DNA of 41,342 bases from Fidelibacterota bacterium. Lineage in GTDB: Bacteria > Fidelibacterota > Marinisomatia > SCGC-AAA003-L08 > JACNLC01. The notes under the pieces were generated by a model. That model was not told the DNA's origin, made no database searches, and worked only from the letters and a program-made list of their open reading frames with translations. Positions 33,806-41,342 of the stretch are shown piece after piece. The DNA is taken from NCBI GenBank assembly GCA_024277615.1, contig JAJRUW010000064.1:1-41342 (forward strand). The letters are read 5' to 3'. The first letter of the stretch is position 1, and each line of letters begins with the position of its first letter. The position numbers and the translations under genes are program-made.

Positions 33806-34828
33806 ATGAAAATAAAGCATCTCATATTAATTACTGTTACCGCCGCCGGTTTTATTTGCGCTCAGAGTACAATCCCGGAAGAGGTTACAAAAGTTGCAAC
33901 AGCTGCGGGAAATTGGCTGAAACTGGAAAATGATGCCCGGGCAATCGGAATGGGAGGCGCCTTTGTTGCGGCCGGTACAGGCGTAGGTGCCATCCCCTAT
34001 AATCCGGCCGGTGTAGGCTTTGTAAAAGGCTCGGAATTATATTATTCAAAGACAAACTACCTTGCAGGAGTATCCTATAATGTGCTGGCCTATGGCACAC
34101 AACTTTCCAACATCGATTACCTGGGAGTACATCTGTTTTATCTGGATTCGGGTAAAATGCCGGTTACCACAGCCTGGTACCCTGACGGTACAGGTGAGGA
34201 GTTTAAGGTTATGGCATTATCGCTCCGGGTCACTTATGCCAGGGTAATGACAGACCGGTTGAAGATTGGCATCTCTATTAAATACATCCGTGAAAGGATC
34301 TATACAACCAGTATGCAATCCGTTGCGGTTGACATCGGTTCAAATTTTAATACGGGGATTTATGGTGTGATACTTGGTATGTCAGTGAGTAATTTCGGAC
34401 CCGAAGTCCAGTTCCACGGCGAGGGCTTGCAGCAACCGGTTGACCCGACGGATAATCCTGATCAGACATTGCTGAAACCCACCGAGAAATTTCCTCTGCC
34501 GCTGGTGTTCCGGCTGGGTATTAAAAACGACATCATCGGCCCTGAAAGCGTGTTCAGGGTCAATAAAAATCACAGGCTGACATTTGCCCTTGACGGGTCC
34601 AGCCCGCTTGACTATACAGTCACCGAAAATATGGGTCTGGAATACGCCTGGCGGGAAACGGCTTTTCTGCGCATGGGGACCCATTTGTCACATGATACTG
34701 CTGGATTGAGTCTGGGGGCAGGGGCAAGGCTGAAATCCAGAGGTTTTAATGTGGAAGTTGACTACGCTTATGTAAATTACGGCGTCCTGAACGAGACACA
34801 TCAATTCAGTTTGATCCTCGGTTTTTAA
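33806..34828 (+). CDS. PorV/PorQ family outer-membrane protein
   Basis: This 340-residue outer-membrane beta-barrel protein has a signal peptide (about 1-19). Family features are LKLENDARAIGMGGAFVAAGTGVGAIPYNPAGVGF near the start, repeated amphipathic strands, and a last strand ending in phenylalanine (HQFSLILGF). PorV helps T9SS cargo leave the translocon for surface attachment, while other members are of unknown function; which applies here cannot be told. It is the last gene of the 23859-34828 cluster. AGGAG overlaps the preceding stop codon and sets the start. Confidence 0.82.
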   Translation: MKIKHLILITVTAAGFICAQSTIPEEVTKVATAAGNWLKLENDARAIGMGGAFVAAGTGVGAIPYNPAGVGFVKGSELYYSKTNYLAGVSYNVLAYGTQLSNIDYLGVHLFYLDSGKMPVTTAWYPDGTGEEFKVMALSLRVTYARVMTDRLKIGISIKYIRERIYTTSMQSVAVDIGSNFNTGIYGVILGMSVSNFGPEVQFHGEGLQQPVDPTDNPDQTLLKPTEKFPLPLVFRLGIKNDIIGPESVFRVNKNHRLTFALDGSSPLDYTVTENMGLEYAWRETAFLRMGTHLSHDTAGLSLGAGARLKSRGFNVEVDYAYVNYGVLNETHQFSLILGF

Positions 34829-34924
34829 CACTCTGTTACAAGTATTTGATGATTGCTTCATTAGAATGATAATAATATTGAATGCAAAAGGTGCCTTCAA
34901 TAAAATTAATAAAGGAGAATAAAA

Positions 34925-37579
34925 ATGATTCGTAAAGTTATAATAATTTTGGTGCTGTTTATAGCATTTTCGTTTGCCCGGGAACTGAAAACGGCTGCAA
35001 ACAAACATGCGTCCCAAATTACTAGCGGCCAGAACAATATTACCGTTATACACAATCCTGCGGTACAGCAGTCCGACAGAACGGATGTCATCTTATATGA
35101 AGACGATTTTGAGGGCGATGTGAGCGGTTGGCAGACGGAAGGCCCCTGGGTCCTGACGGAAGACCAGTCCATGAGCCCCACTCACAGCTTTAACGCCGTG
35201 AATAACCCTGGTGGTGTCGATGAGGGCAGCTGGAATTTGTACTCTCCGGTTTACGCTTTGCCTGAACTCGGTGACGGGGAGGTCATGCGGTTTGGATTTT
35301 CTCTTTTCGTTGATACTCCCGACTTTGATGGCGACGGTGACAATTCTCTTGAAGACCTCTACAGGGTATCCCTTGCTGATGTTGATGCGCTGGCCTGGCA
35401 CGCCACTGATTTCAACGCATTTAACGGTATGTCGTACTGGTGTGGTGACGAATCTCTTCAGGGCTACAGCGACGGTTGGCTCCAGTTTTTGGATACACCT
35501 CCGATCACTGTTCCGGGAATTGGTTATGAACTTTCAGCTCAATTGAAATGGGGAATTGAAGAGCCCTGCGGCGGAGATTGTGGCATTGCCGGAGCCTTTA
35601 TCGATGGCTGGGATGCCGCCAATGTTCGTATTTCCACAGATGGTGGCGCAACCTGGGATTTTCTGAACGGGGACGATCCGTATGATTTTACCAGCGGCTA
35701 TGGTTGGTTTTTCAACGGTGAACCTGAATATACACCCGGTTGGGGCGGACAGCAGGACTGGCACAATGTAACTTTTGATCTTTCGGCCTATTCGGGTGAA
35801 GAAGTTATTATTCGTTTCGCTTTTGGTTCGGATCCTGCTTACTCCACAATTGATGATGCTTCTCTCGTAGGATTCTTCGTGGATGATATCACAATTGAAA
35901 ATATTATGGGTGATCAGATCTTTGCCGCCGACGCTGATAGTGGTGACGACCCCATGATCGCAGCCGGTCTGGCCTGGATTGAACAATTCTATGACTACGG
36001 TGACCCCGCAGGCCCCCGTCCCGGTGCAAACGGCTGGGAAGAATACCTTCCGGGATATCCTTACAATGGTAATGTATTTCTGGACATCAGCGATATGGCA
36101 GGGAAAAATATCCAATTTAAATTTATGATGGTCTATGATGGGAACGATGACGGCGGCAGTGGTGACGGTCTGTTTATAGATGATTTCAAAATTTATAAAG
36201 AACTGGGTGCTCCCCCTGCACCGACCGGTCTTGCAGGCGAAGCTTTGGATTCGCAATGTAATCTCTGGTGGGATGATATGAATTATGCCGGTACGGATGA
36301 TTATATTTATGACAGCGACCAGGTTACACAATTAATTACATTAACCGATGCCGGTGAAGCCTGGGCGGGTGAAAGATTCGATATTGTGGGTGCTTCCACA
36401 ATAAACACGGTTTCCGTGTTCAACGCCAACGGTTTTCCGGTTGATGTAACGGTAGCGGCCTTTGAACAGGTCGGAGCCTTTTATAATTTGACACCTGCTT
36501 TCCAGACCAACGTTACACTTGACGCCGACTGGAATGATCTGACTCTGGGGTGGGATATGGGATCCGGCTATATCATTGCCGTTACTTTCACCAATGAAGT
36601 TGCTGCCGGACTGGACGAATCCAACCCCATGGGGCATGCCATGGTCATGCTGGGAGGCAACTGGGATACTTGGCAGTCCGTTGCTGAAGGTTCCGGCGGT
36701 TCACTGAATGACGGTGAGTGGGGTATCCGGGCAAATATAACAACCCTGGGGGCTGACGTGACATATAATGTGTACCGTGACGGGGAAGCTGTTGCTTCAG
36801 GTTTCAGCACAGCCTCGTATTCCGATTTTACTGTTGAAAATAATATCACATACGAATATACGGTCAGTGCAACTTTCCCCTCCGGGGACGAGAGTGATCC
36901 CTCTGCTCCCATCGAGTTGACACCGCAGTCCAGTACAATTTATGAGATTGCGCTTGACGATGGAACATCCGAACTCGGGATATCCATGGGTTCGGGGAAT
37001 TATATGGCGGTAAAGTTCACCGCAGCGGGTGTCGATGATGATCTCGTGAGGTTAAAATGGTACCAGCAGGGCGACGGCGGTGCCTTCTATTTTTACCTCT
37101 GGAATGATGATGCCGGCCTGCCCGGAGCAGAACTCTGGCACCACATCATCGTGGGTGGAGTTGAAGGATGGAATTCTTATGACGTAAGTGCAGAAGGGAT
37201 TCAATTAACCGGTGATTTCTGGCTGGGTGTGAAAGAGTTCTCCTCCACACAGGATTTTGGATTCGACACCGGTTCTAACGGTATGGGCTACTGGAGGCAG
37301 GGTGGAAATGGTGACTGGCAGCTTTTATCGGACCTTGGATTCGACGGTAATCTTATGGTCAGACCGCTGTTGGATGGAGGCGAAGTTCAGGGTTGTACGC
37401 TGGGCGATGTGAATGCTGACGGTGTTCTCGACGTGCTCGATATCGTCAGAGTTGTGAATTTCATTATGGGAAGTGAAACGCCCACGGATGATGAAGCCTG
37501 CGCTGCCGATATTAATGAGGACGGTGTTATTGACGTTCTGGATATTGTCAATATCGTGAATATTATCATGGGTTCCTGA
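34925..37579 (+). CDS. Secreted multidomain protein ending in a type I dockerin
   Basis: This 884-residue protein has a signal peptide (about 1-18). Two jelly-roll-like domains of the MAM/immune-inhibitor-A type follow (about 58-335 and 345-425; LYEDDFEGDVSGW, FFVDDITIE, LFIDDFKIY). Next come an FN3-like unit (about 610-665, YNVYRDGEAVA) and a domain similar to module A of the giant protein (about 675-815). The end (about 822-884) is a dockerin: GDVNADGVLDVLDIVRVVNF and ADINEDGVIDVLDIVNIVNI, with calcium ligands at loop positions 1, 3, 5, 9 and 12. There is no T9SS sorting domain and no catalytic motif was seen. AAAGGAG precedes the ATG. It may dock onto cohesin-like domains encoded nearby. 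Confidence 0.8.
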   Translation: MIRKVIIILVLFIAFSFARELKTAANKHASQITSGQNNITVIHNPAVQQSDRTDVILYEDDFEGDVSGWQTEGPWVLTEDQSMSPTHSFNAVNNPGGVDEGSWNLYSPVYALPELGDGEVMRFGFSLFVDTPDFDGDGDNSLEDLYRVSLADVDALAWHATDFNAFNGMSYWCGDESLQGYSDGWLQFLDTPPITVPGIGYELSAQLKWGIEEPCGGDCGIAGAFIDGWDAANVRISTDGGATWDFLNGDDPYDFTSGYGWFFNGEPEYTPGWGGQQDWHNVTFDLSAYSGEEVIIRFAFGSDPAYSTIDDASLVGFFVDDITIENIMGDQIFAADADSGDDPMIAAGLAWIEQFYDYGDPAGPRPGANGWEEYLPGYPYNGNVFLDISDMAGKNIQFKFMMVYDGNDDGGSGDGLFIDDFKIYKELGAPPAPTGLAGEALDSQCNLWWDDMNYAGTDDYIYDSDQVTQLITLTDAGEAWAGERFDIVGASTINTVSVFNANGFPVDVTVAAFEQVGAFYNLTPAFQTNVTLDADWNDLTLGWDMGSGYIIAVTFTNEVAAGLDESNPMGHAMVMLGGNWDTWQSVAEGSGGSLNDGEWGIRANITTLGADVTYNVYRDGEAVASGFSTASYSDFTVENNITYEYTVSATFPSGDESDPSAPIELTPQSSTIYEIALDDGTSELGISMGSGNYMAVKFTAAGVDDDLVRLKWYQQGDGGAFYFYLWNDDAGLPGAELWHHIIVGGVEGWNSYDVSAEGIQLTGDFWLGVKEFSSTQDFGFDTGSNGMGYWRQGGNGDWQLLSDLGFDGNLMVRPLLDGGEVQGCTLGDVNADGVLDVLDIVRVVNFIMGSETPTDDEACAADINEDGVIDVLDIVNIVNIIMGS

Positions 37580-37604
37580 TATTTCAGTTCATAAACAATA
37601 TGCT

Positions 37605-37644
37605 AACCACCTTTCGGGCAGCAACCGCTGTCCGAAAGGTGGTT
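37605..37644 (+). terminator. Hairpin between the two dockerin genes
   Basis: AACCACCTTTCGG pairs perfectly with CCGAAAGGTGGTT, and the stem continues inward through a G-T pair to about 18 bp with an AACC loop. No T-tract follows. It lies 25 bp after the stop codon, so a transcription end or mRNA-stabilising role is likely. Confidence 0.65.
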
Positions 37645-37677
37645 CAATCAAACAACGCATGAATAATAAGTAAGATT

Positions 37678-40600
37678 ATGTTTAAACAAACCAGCCTGCT
37701 GTTATTATTTCTGACCTCAATCGTTTTCTCAACTGAGATTATCCCCGGTGAATTTCTATTCTGCCTGAAACCTGCGGTTCAGCCCCTGGAGATCAGTAGA
37801 GCTGATGATGGTGTGCTGGTGGATAATGCCGAACTAAACTCTTTTTTTACTGAAAACGGCATAATCGACATTGAGCCTTGGATACCTTTTGCAACCGATG
37901 CAGACAGGGATGGCGATATATACCTGAACCGGATCTACCGGGTCTATCTTGCAGATGGTTTCCGAAATGCCCTGTCGGACATCAAAGAGAATATTACCCG
38001 GTTGTCCTCTGTTTATTCTGCCGAGTATGACTATTATCGCAAGGCGACTCATCAGCCCAATGATCCGGGCTATATTCAGCAATGCAGTCTGTCCGCAGTG
38101 AAAGCCACCCAGGCCTGGGACCTTTGGGATATTGCCAACGGGGTCTTCCCGGGTGACCGCGAGGTTCTGTTAGCATCTGTCGATACAGCTGTAGATTACA
38201 CCCATCCGGACCTGCAAAGCAGTATTTGGATCAATCAGGATGAAGTACCCGGTGCAATTTTCGATGAGGTGGATACGGACAATGACGGTTATGTTGACGC
38301 CGACGAAGTCGTAGCATTCCTGGTTGACAGTAATATAGACGCGAATCTTGATGGCGAAATCAACCTGCAGGATGCCGTAGCATCCTCATCCCCGTTCATT
38401 AACGGAATCGATGATGATAACTGGGACAATAATTCCAATTCTTTCATCGATGATCTCATTGGTTGGGACCTTTCCGGCTGGTCGGGAACGGATGACAATA
38501 ATCCTATGCCGAAACCCGGCGTGCCCAATAACAGTACCTGGGCACATGGCACACATGTTGCCGGCATCCTTTCGGCCTCGACAGATAATAATCTCGGAAT
38601 GGCCTCCACGATGTACAACGGCAGCATTTTAAGTGTCAAATGCTCGCGTGAGAGTCAGACGGGTGAACCCTATGTCAACGATGGGTTTTCAGGGATCACA
38701 TACGCCGCAAAACTCGGACATGACAAGGGCACGCATGTGATTATTAACTGTAGTTGGGGCGGTGGCGGTTACAACAGTTATGAACAGACAGTCATCAACA
38801 ATGCCTTCAACAACTACGATGCCGTAATCGTAGCAGCCGCAGGTAACGGCAACGATCTGGGAGGAGAAGAACATGCATCGCATTATCCTTCGAGCTACTC
38901 GAATGTCATCTCCGTGGCTGCCATCGGTTGCAGCGGAAGCTGGGGGCACTGGGCTACCTACCATGAAACTGTTGATCTTTCAGCCCCTGGCGAAGGTATC
39001 TACAGTACGATCATTGACGGCGGTTATGAATCCTGGAACGGTTCTTCCATGGCAAGCCCCAATGCAGCCAGTTGTATCGGTCTGCTCTACTCATTTTATC
39101 CCGACTGGAGCAACCAGCAATTGGTGGACCGGATCATCGAATCGGCGGACCCTTTCATTTATGATGTGAATCCAGACGAATATCTTCAGGGGCAGCTGGG
39201 AACTGGAATGGTCGATGCTTTTACAGCAATCGGGGCTCTGGTTTATCCGGGACTTTACTATTACAACCATTCGGTAACCATCAACAATGGAGATGGCGAC
39301 GACAACCTTAACCCGGGAGAATCGGCAGAATTAAGGGTCACGCTGGGTAACCTGGATGGATGGCAGAATGCCGATAATGTGACCGCAATCCTGACAAGCA
39401 TGAATCCGGGCGTAACAATTACCGACTCTACAGCAGACTACGGTACCATCAACGAGGGTGGTATCGGGATTAATATTTCGGATACTTTTGCTTTTGAACT
39501 CTCCAATGACATCGATCTTGGGGAAGTCGAATTTGTCCTGGAAACCACGGCAGAAAGTGTCCCGGGATATGACTATCAGGCTGCAATCCCCTTTACCATC
39601 GTGGTCACACTTAATCAGCAGGGTTGGCCTGTTGACTCGCTTTACGAGGAGCTTAACAATGTCGAGACAGCCCCCCTGGTCATGGATGTGATGGGAGATG
39701 CGGCCAAAGAGATCATATTCGGGGATTATAACGGCTATTTATACTGTGTGAATTCAGCTGGGGATTTGATCGATGACGGACTATTCCCGTTTGATACAGG
39801 CAACCAGATCTGGGGTTCACCTGCCGCCGCCGACATTGATAATGACGGAAATATCGAAATCGTCACAACTTCTAAAAGTAAGCATTTATTTATTCTGGAT
39901 CCCGGTGACGGTGTTATGCAGGTTGACTATAATGCAGGACAGTATCTGATGGGGTCACCTGCAATCGGAAACCTCGACGACGATGATGAACTTGAGATTG
40001 TCGTCGGCGGTTATAAATCTACGGGAAAGCTCTTTGTGATAAACCCGGATGGATCTGATGTTACCGGTTTTCCCTATGATTTAGACGAAAAGGTACTCAG
40101 GGGTGTAGCGCTTGCGGATTTCAACAATAACGGCAAGGCAGATATTGTCTGTGCAACCGAATCGCATCATGTGTGGCTGATCTATGATGACGGCACGATA
40201 GCTCCGGGATTTCCATTTACTGCCGAGAATAAGTTTAAATCTGCACCTTCCATTATGGATCTGGATGGGCAGAAAGTTATCTTTGCCGGCAGCAATGATG
40301 ATAAATTCTACGCGATCAATAGTGACGGCAGCCTGCGGTTTGAGGTTGTTACAGGGGACGATATTATCACATCTCCGGGATTTATGACTTCCGGTTCAGA
40401 TAATTATATCTTCTGGGGATCCAATGACGGCTTTGTTTACGGCATTGATGCGGCCGGCAATCAGCTGCCGGGCTGGCCTGTGGATACCGGTATTTCCGTG
40501 AAATCCTCCCCAGTGTTTTCTGATCTCGATGGCGACGGCCTGCCGGAGATTATTTTTGGTACGGGATCGGGTCAGCTGATGGGATTGACTCTGGCCGGTT

Positions 40601-41022
40601 TGCCCGTAACTTTCTTTCCCATTTATGCTCTGCCTGCTCTGAACGGCACGGCAACCATTGCCGATACCGATGGTGATGGCGATCTGGAAATTCTGATTGG
40701 TTCCGTTTCGAGTCTTGTAGATATCGATTACAAAGCATCCGGATCGAATGCTGATTTTTGGTTCACGCACCGGGGCAATAGCAGGCGCACGGGGTATTAT
40801 GGTGACCTTGAGAGCGGAGGCTGTGGGGACTGTATGAGCGGCGATGTTAATTGTGACGGCATTATCGATATACTCGATGTAGTCCGCACGGTGTTCATCG
40901 TTTTGCATGGCACCGATGAAGTAACCGAATGCGAAGCCCAGCTTGCCGACATGACAAATGACGGGATCGTTGATGTGCTTGATATTGTCACCATGGTGAA
41001 TGCCATCATTGGCAGGGAGTAA
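37678..41022 (+). CDS. Subtilisin-like (S8) secreted protease with FG-GAP-like repeats and C-terminal dockerin
   Basis: This 1114-residue protein has a signal peptide (about 1-18) and a propeptide-like region to about 130. The catalytic triad is D169 (SVDTAVDYTHPDL), H290 (WAHGTHVAGI) and S457 (NGSSMASP), with oxyanion N390 (AAAGNG). Between D and H lies an unusual acidic insertion (about 198-275, DTDNDGYVDADE and DANLDGEINLQD) with EF-hand-like loops. After the protease comes a beta domain (about 520-640), then about six FG-GAP/propeller-like repeats (about 655-1035; AAADIDNDGNIEIV, VFSDLDGDGLPEIIFG). A dockerin closes the protein (about 1048-1114, GDVNCDGIIDILDVV and ADMTNDGIVDVLDIV). It is predicted to degrade or process extracellular proteins. 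Ribosome binding site is weak. Confidence 0.88.
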   Translation: MFKQTSLLLLFLTSIVFSTEIIPGEFLFCLKPAVQPLEISRADDGVLVDNAELNSFFTENGIIDIEPWIPFATDADRDGDIYLNRIYRVYLADGFRNALSDIKENITRLSSVYSAEYDYYRKATHQPNDPGYIQQCSLSAVKATQAWDLWDIANGVFPGDREVLLASVDTAVDYTHPDLQSSIWINQDEVPGAIFDEVDTDNDGYVDADEVVAFLVDSNIDANLDGEINLQDAVASSSPFINGIDDDNWDNNSNSFIDDLIGWDLSGWSGTDDNNPMPKPGVPNNSTWAHGTHVAGILSASTDNNLGMASTMYNGSILSVKCSRESQTGEPYVNDGFSGITYAAKLGHDKGTHVIINCSWGGGGYNSYEQTVINNAFNNYDAVIVAAAGNGNDLGGEEHASHYPSSYSNVISVAAIGCSGSWGHWATYHETVDLSAPGEGIYSTIIDGGYESWNGSSMASPNAASCIGLLYSFYPDWSNQQLVDRIIESADPFIYDVNPDEYLQGQLGTGMVDAFTAIGALVYPGLYYYNHSVTINNGDGDDNLNPGESAELRVTLGNLDGWQNADNVTAILTSMNPGVTITDSTADYGTINEGGIGINISDTFAFELSNDIDLGEVEFVLETTAESVPGYDYQAAIPFTIVVTLNQQGWPVDSLYEELNNVETAPLVMDVMGDAAKEIIFGDYNGYLYCVNSAGDLIDDGLFPFDTGNQIWGSPAAADIDNDGNIEIVTTSKSKHLFILDPGDGVMQVDYNAGQYLMGSPAIGNLDDDDELEIVVGGYKSTGKLFVINPDGSDVTGFPYDLDEKVLRGVALADFNNNGKADIVCATESHHVWLIYDDGTIAPGFPFTAENKFKSAPSIMDLDGQKVIFAGSNDDKFYAINSDGSLRFEVVTGDDIITSPGFMTSGSDNYIFWGSNDGFVYGIDAAGNQLPGWPVDTGISVKSSPVFSDLDGDGLPEIIFGTGSGQLMGLTLAGLPVTFFPIYALPALNGTATIADTDGDGDLEILIGSVSSLVDIDYKASGSNADFWFTHRGNSRRTGYYGDLESGGCGDCMSGDVNCDGIIDILDVVRTVFIVLHGTDEVTECEAQLADMTNDGIVDVLDIVTMVNAIIGRE

Positions 41023-41129
41023 AAATTATTATGGAAGCTGTCAGAACTACCGGCAGATAATTGCATTTTCAAGTGTAAGTTTGAAAATCACAAACGTAAA
41101 GAAAAACAAACAAAGGAGCAGAGTAAAAT

Positions 41130-41342
41130 ATGAAGGGATTTAAACTCTTATTTATTACTGTTGCCAGTTTAGGATTAGTCCTGAGCGGTCCGAAATTAGC
41201 CCCGCGTAAAGTGAGTGCTGCATTTCATCCGCAGGTTGAGCCGGCTGGTGACATGAACCTGAATCATGGCGAAGCCGGTCCAATCCTTATGCCAAATTCA
41301 AGAAATGCGATGTCGGTCACTTTGGTTGATTCCTCTAAAAAC
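41130..41342 (+). CDS. Secreted protein, cut by the window end
   Basis: The first 71 codons of a gene that continues beyond the window. AAGGAG lies about 12 bases before the ATG. The product begins MKGFKLLFITVASLGLVLSG, a signal peptide, then a basic and proline-containing stretch and MNLNHGEAGPILMP. The family cannot be assigned. It follows the protease gene in the same direction with a 107-bp gap. Confidence 0.7.
   Translation, partial: MKGFKLLFITVASLGLVLSGPKLAPRKVSAAFHPQVEPAGDMNLNHGEAGPILMPNSRNAMSVTLVDSSKN

Noticed and set aside
10481-41022. A classical cellulosome
   Set aside because: No glycoside hydrolase, carbohydrate-binding module or surface-layer anchoring domain was recognised in the window; only a protease and unclassified beta domains carry dockerins.

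Overview
The window looks like chromosomal DNA of a Gram-negative bacterium of the Fibrobacterota-Chlorobiota-Bacteroidota (FCB) type. The evidence is a C-terminal 'QNYPNPFNPST' sorting domain of the type IX secretion (T9SS) kind, a PorV/PorQ-type outer-membrane protein, a TonB-dependent receptor with a carboxypeptidase-like N-terminal domain, and many secreted or lipoprotein products. The style fits a marine or candidate phylum such as Marinimicrobia/Fidelibacterota, Calditrichota or Ignavibacteria; that placement is inference. No rRNA, tRNA or CRISPR array was seen.

Region 1 (about 1-2850, visibly AT-rich) is a small integron. An IntI-family integrase gene (1717-2754, minus) is followed, in the same transcriptional direction, by a 170-bp platform full of TATACGGC palindromes and then by one cassette (about 118-1544, minus). 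The cassette ends in a 65-bp attC-like hairpin (112-176). Its two overlapping genes encode a Pycsar-type anti-phage module: a PycTM-like membrane effector and a PycC-like pyrimidine nucleotide cyclase. Integrase and cassette pointing the same way is the 'inverted' integron layout.

Region 2 (2922-10051, minus) is ordinary chromosome. It holds two tandem paralogous lipoproteins, a third small lipoprotein, a PilZ (c-di-GMP) protein, an HtpX-like M48 membrane protease with a duplicated zinc-ribbon tail, LemA, a TFIIB-type zinc-ribbon protein and a DUF4395 membrane protein.

Region 3 (10481-41342, plus) is an extracellular or outer-membrane protein region. It contains a small secreted cohesin-like protein, a 3955-residue secreted protein (four cohesin-like domains, 17 FN3-like units, several duplicated modules and a T9SS sorting domain), a four-gene cluster (lipoprotein, TonB-dependent receptor, large secreted protein, PorV-like barrel), and two secreted proteins ending in type I dockerin repeats, one of them a subtilisin-like protease. 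A further secreted protein is cut by the window end.

Two observations stand out. One is a Pycsar defence operon carried as an integron cassette beside an inverted integrase. The other is a cohesin-like giant protein encoded next to dockerin-terminated proteins with no glycoside hydrolase recognised, which suggests a non-cellulosomal surface assembly exported by T9SS. Family names were assigned by reading motifs, not by database search.
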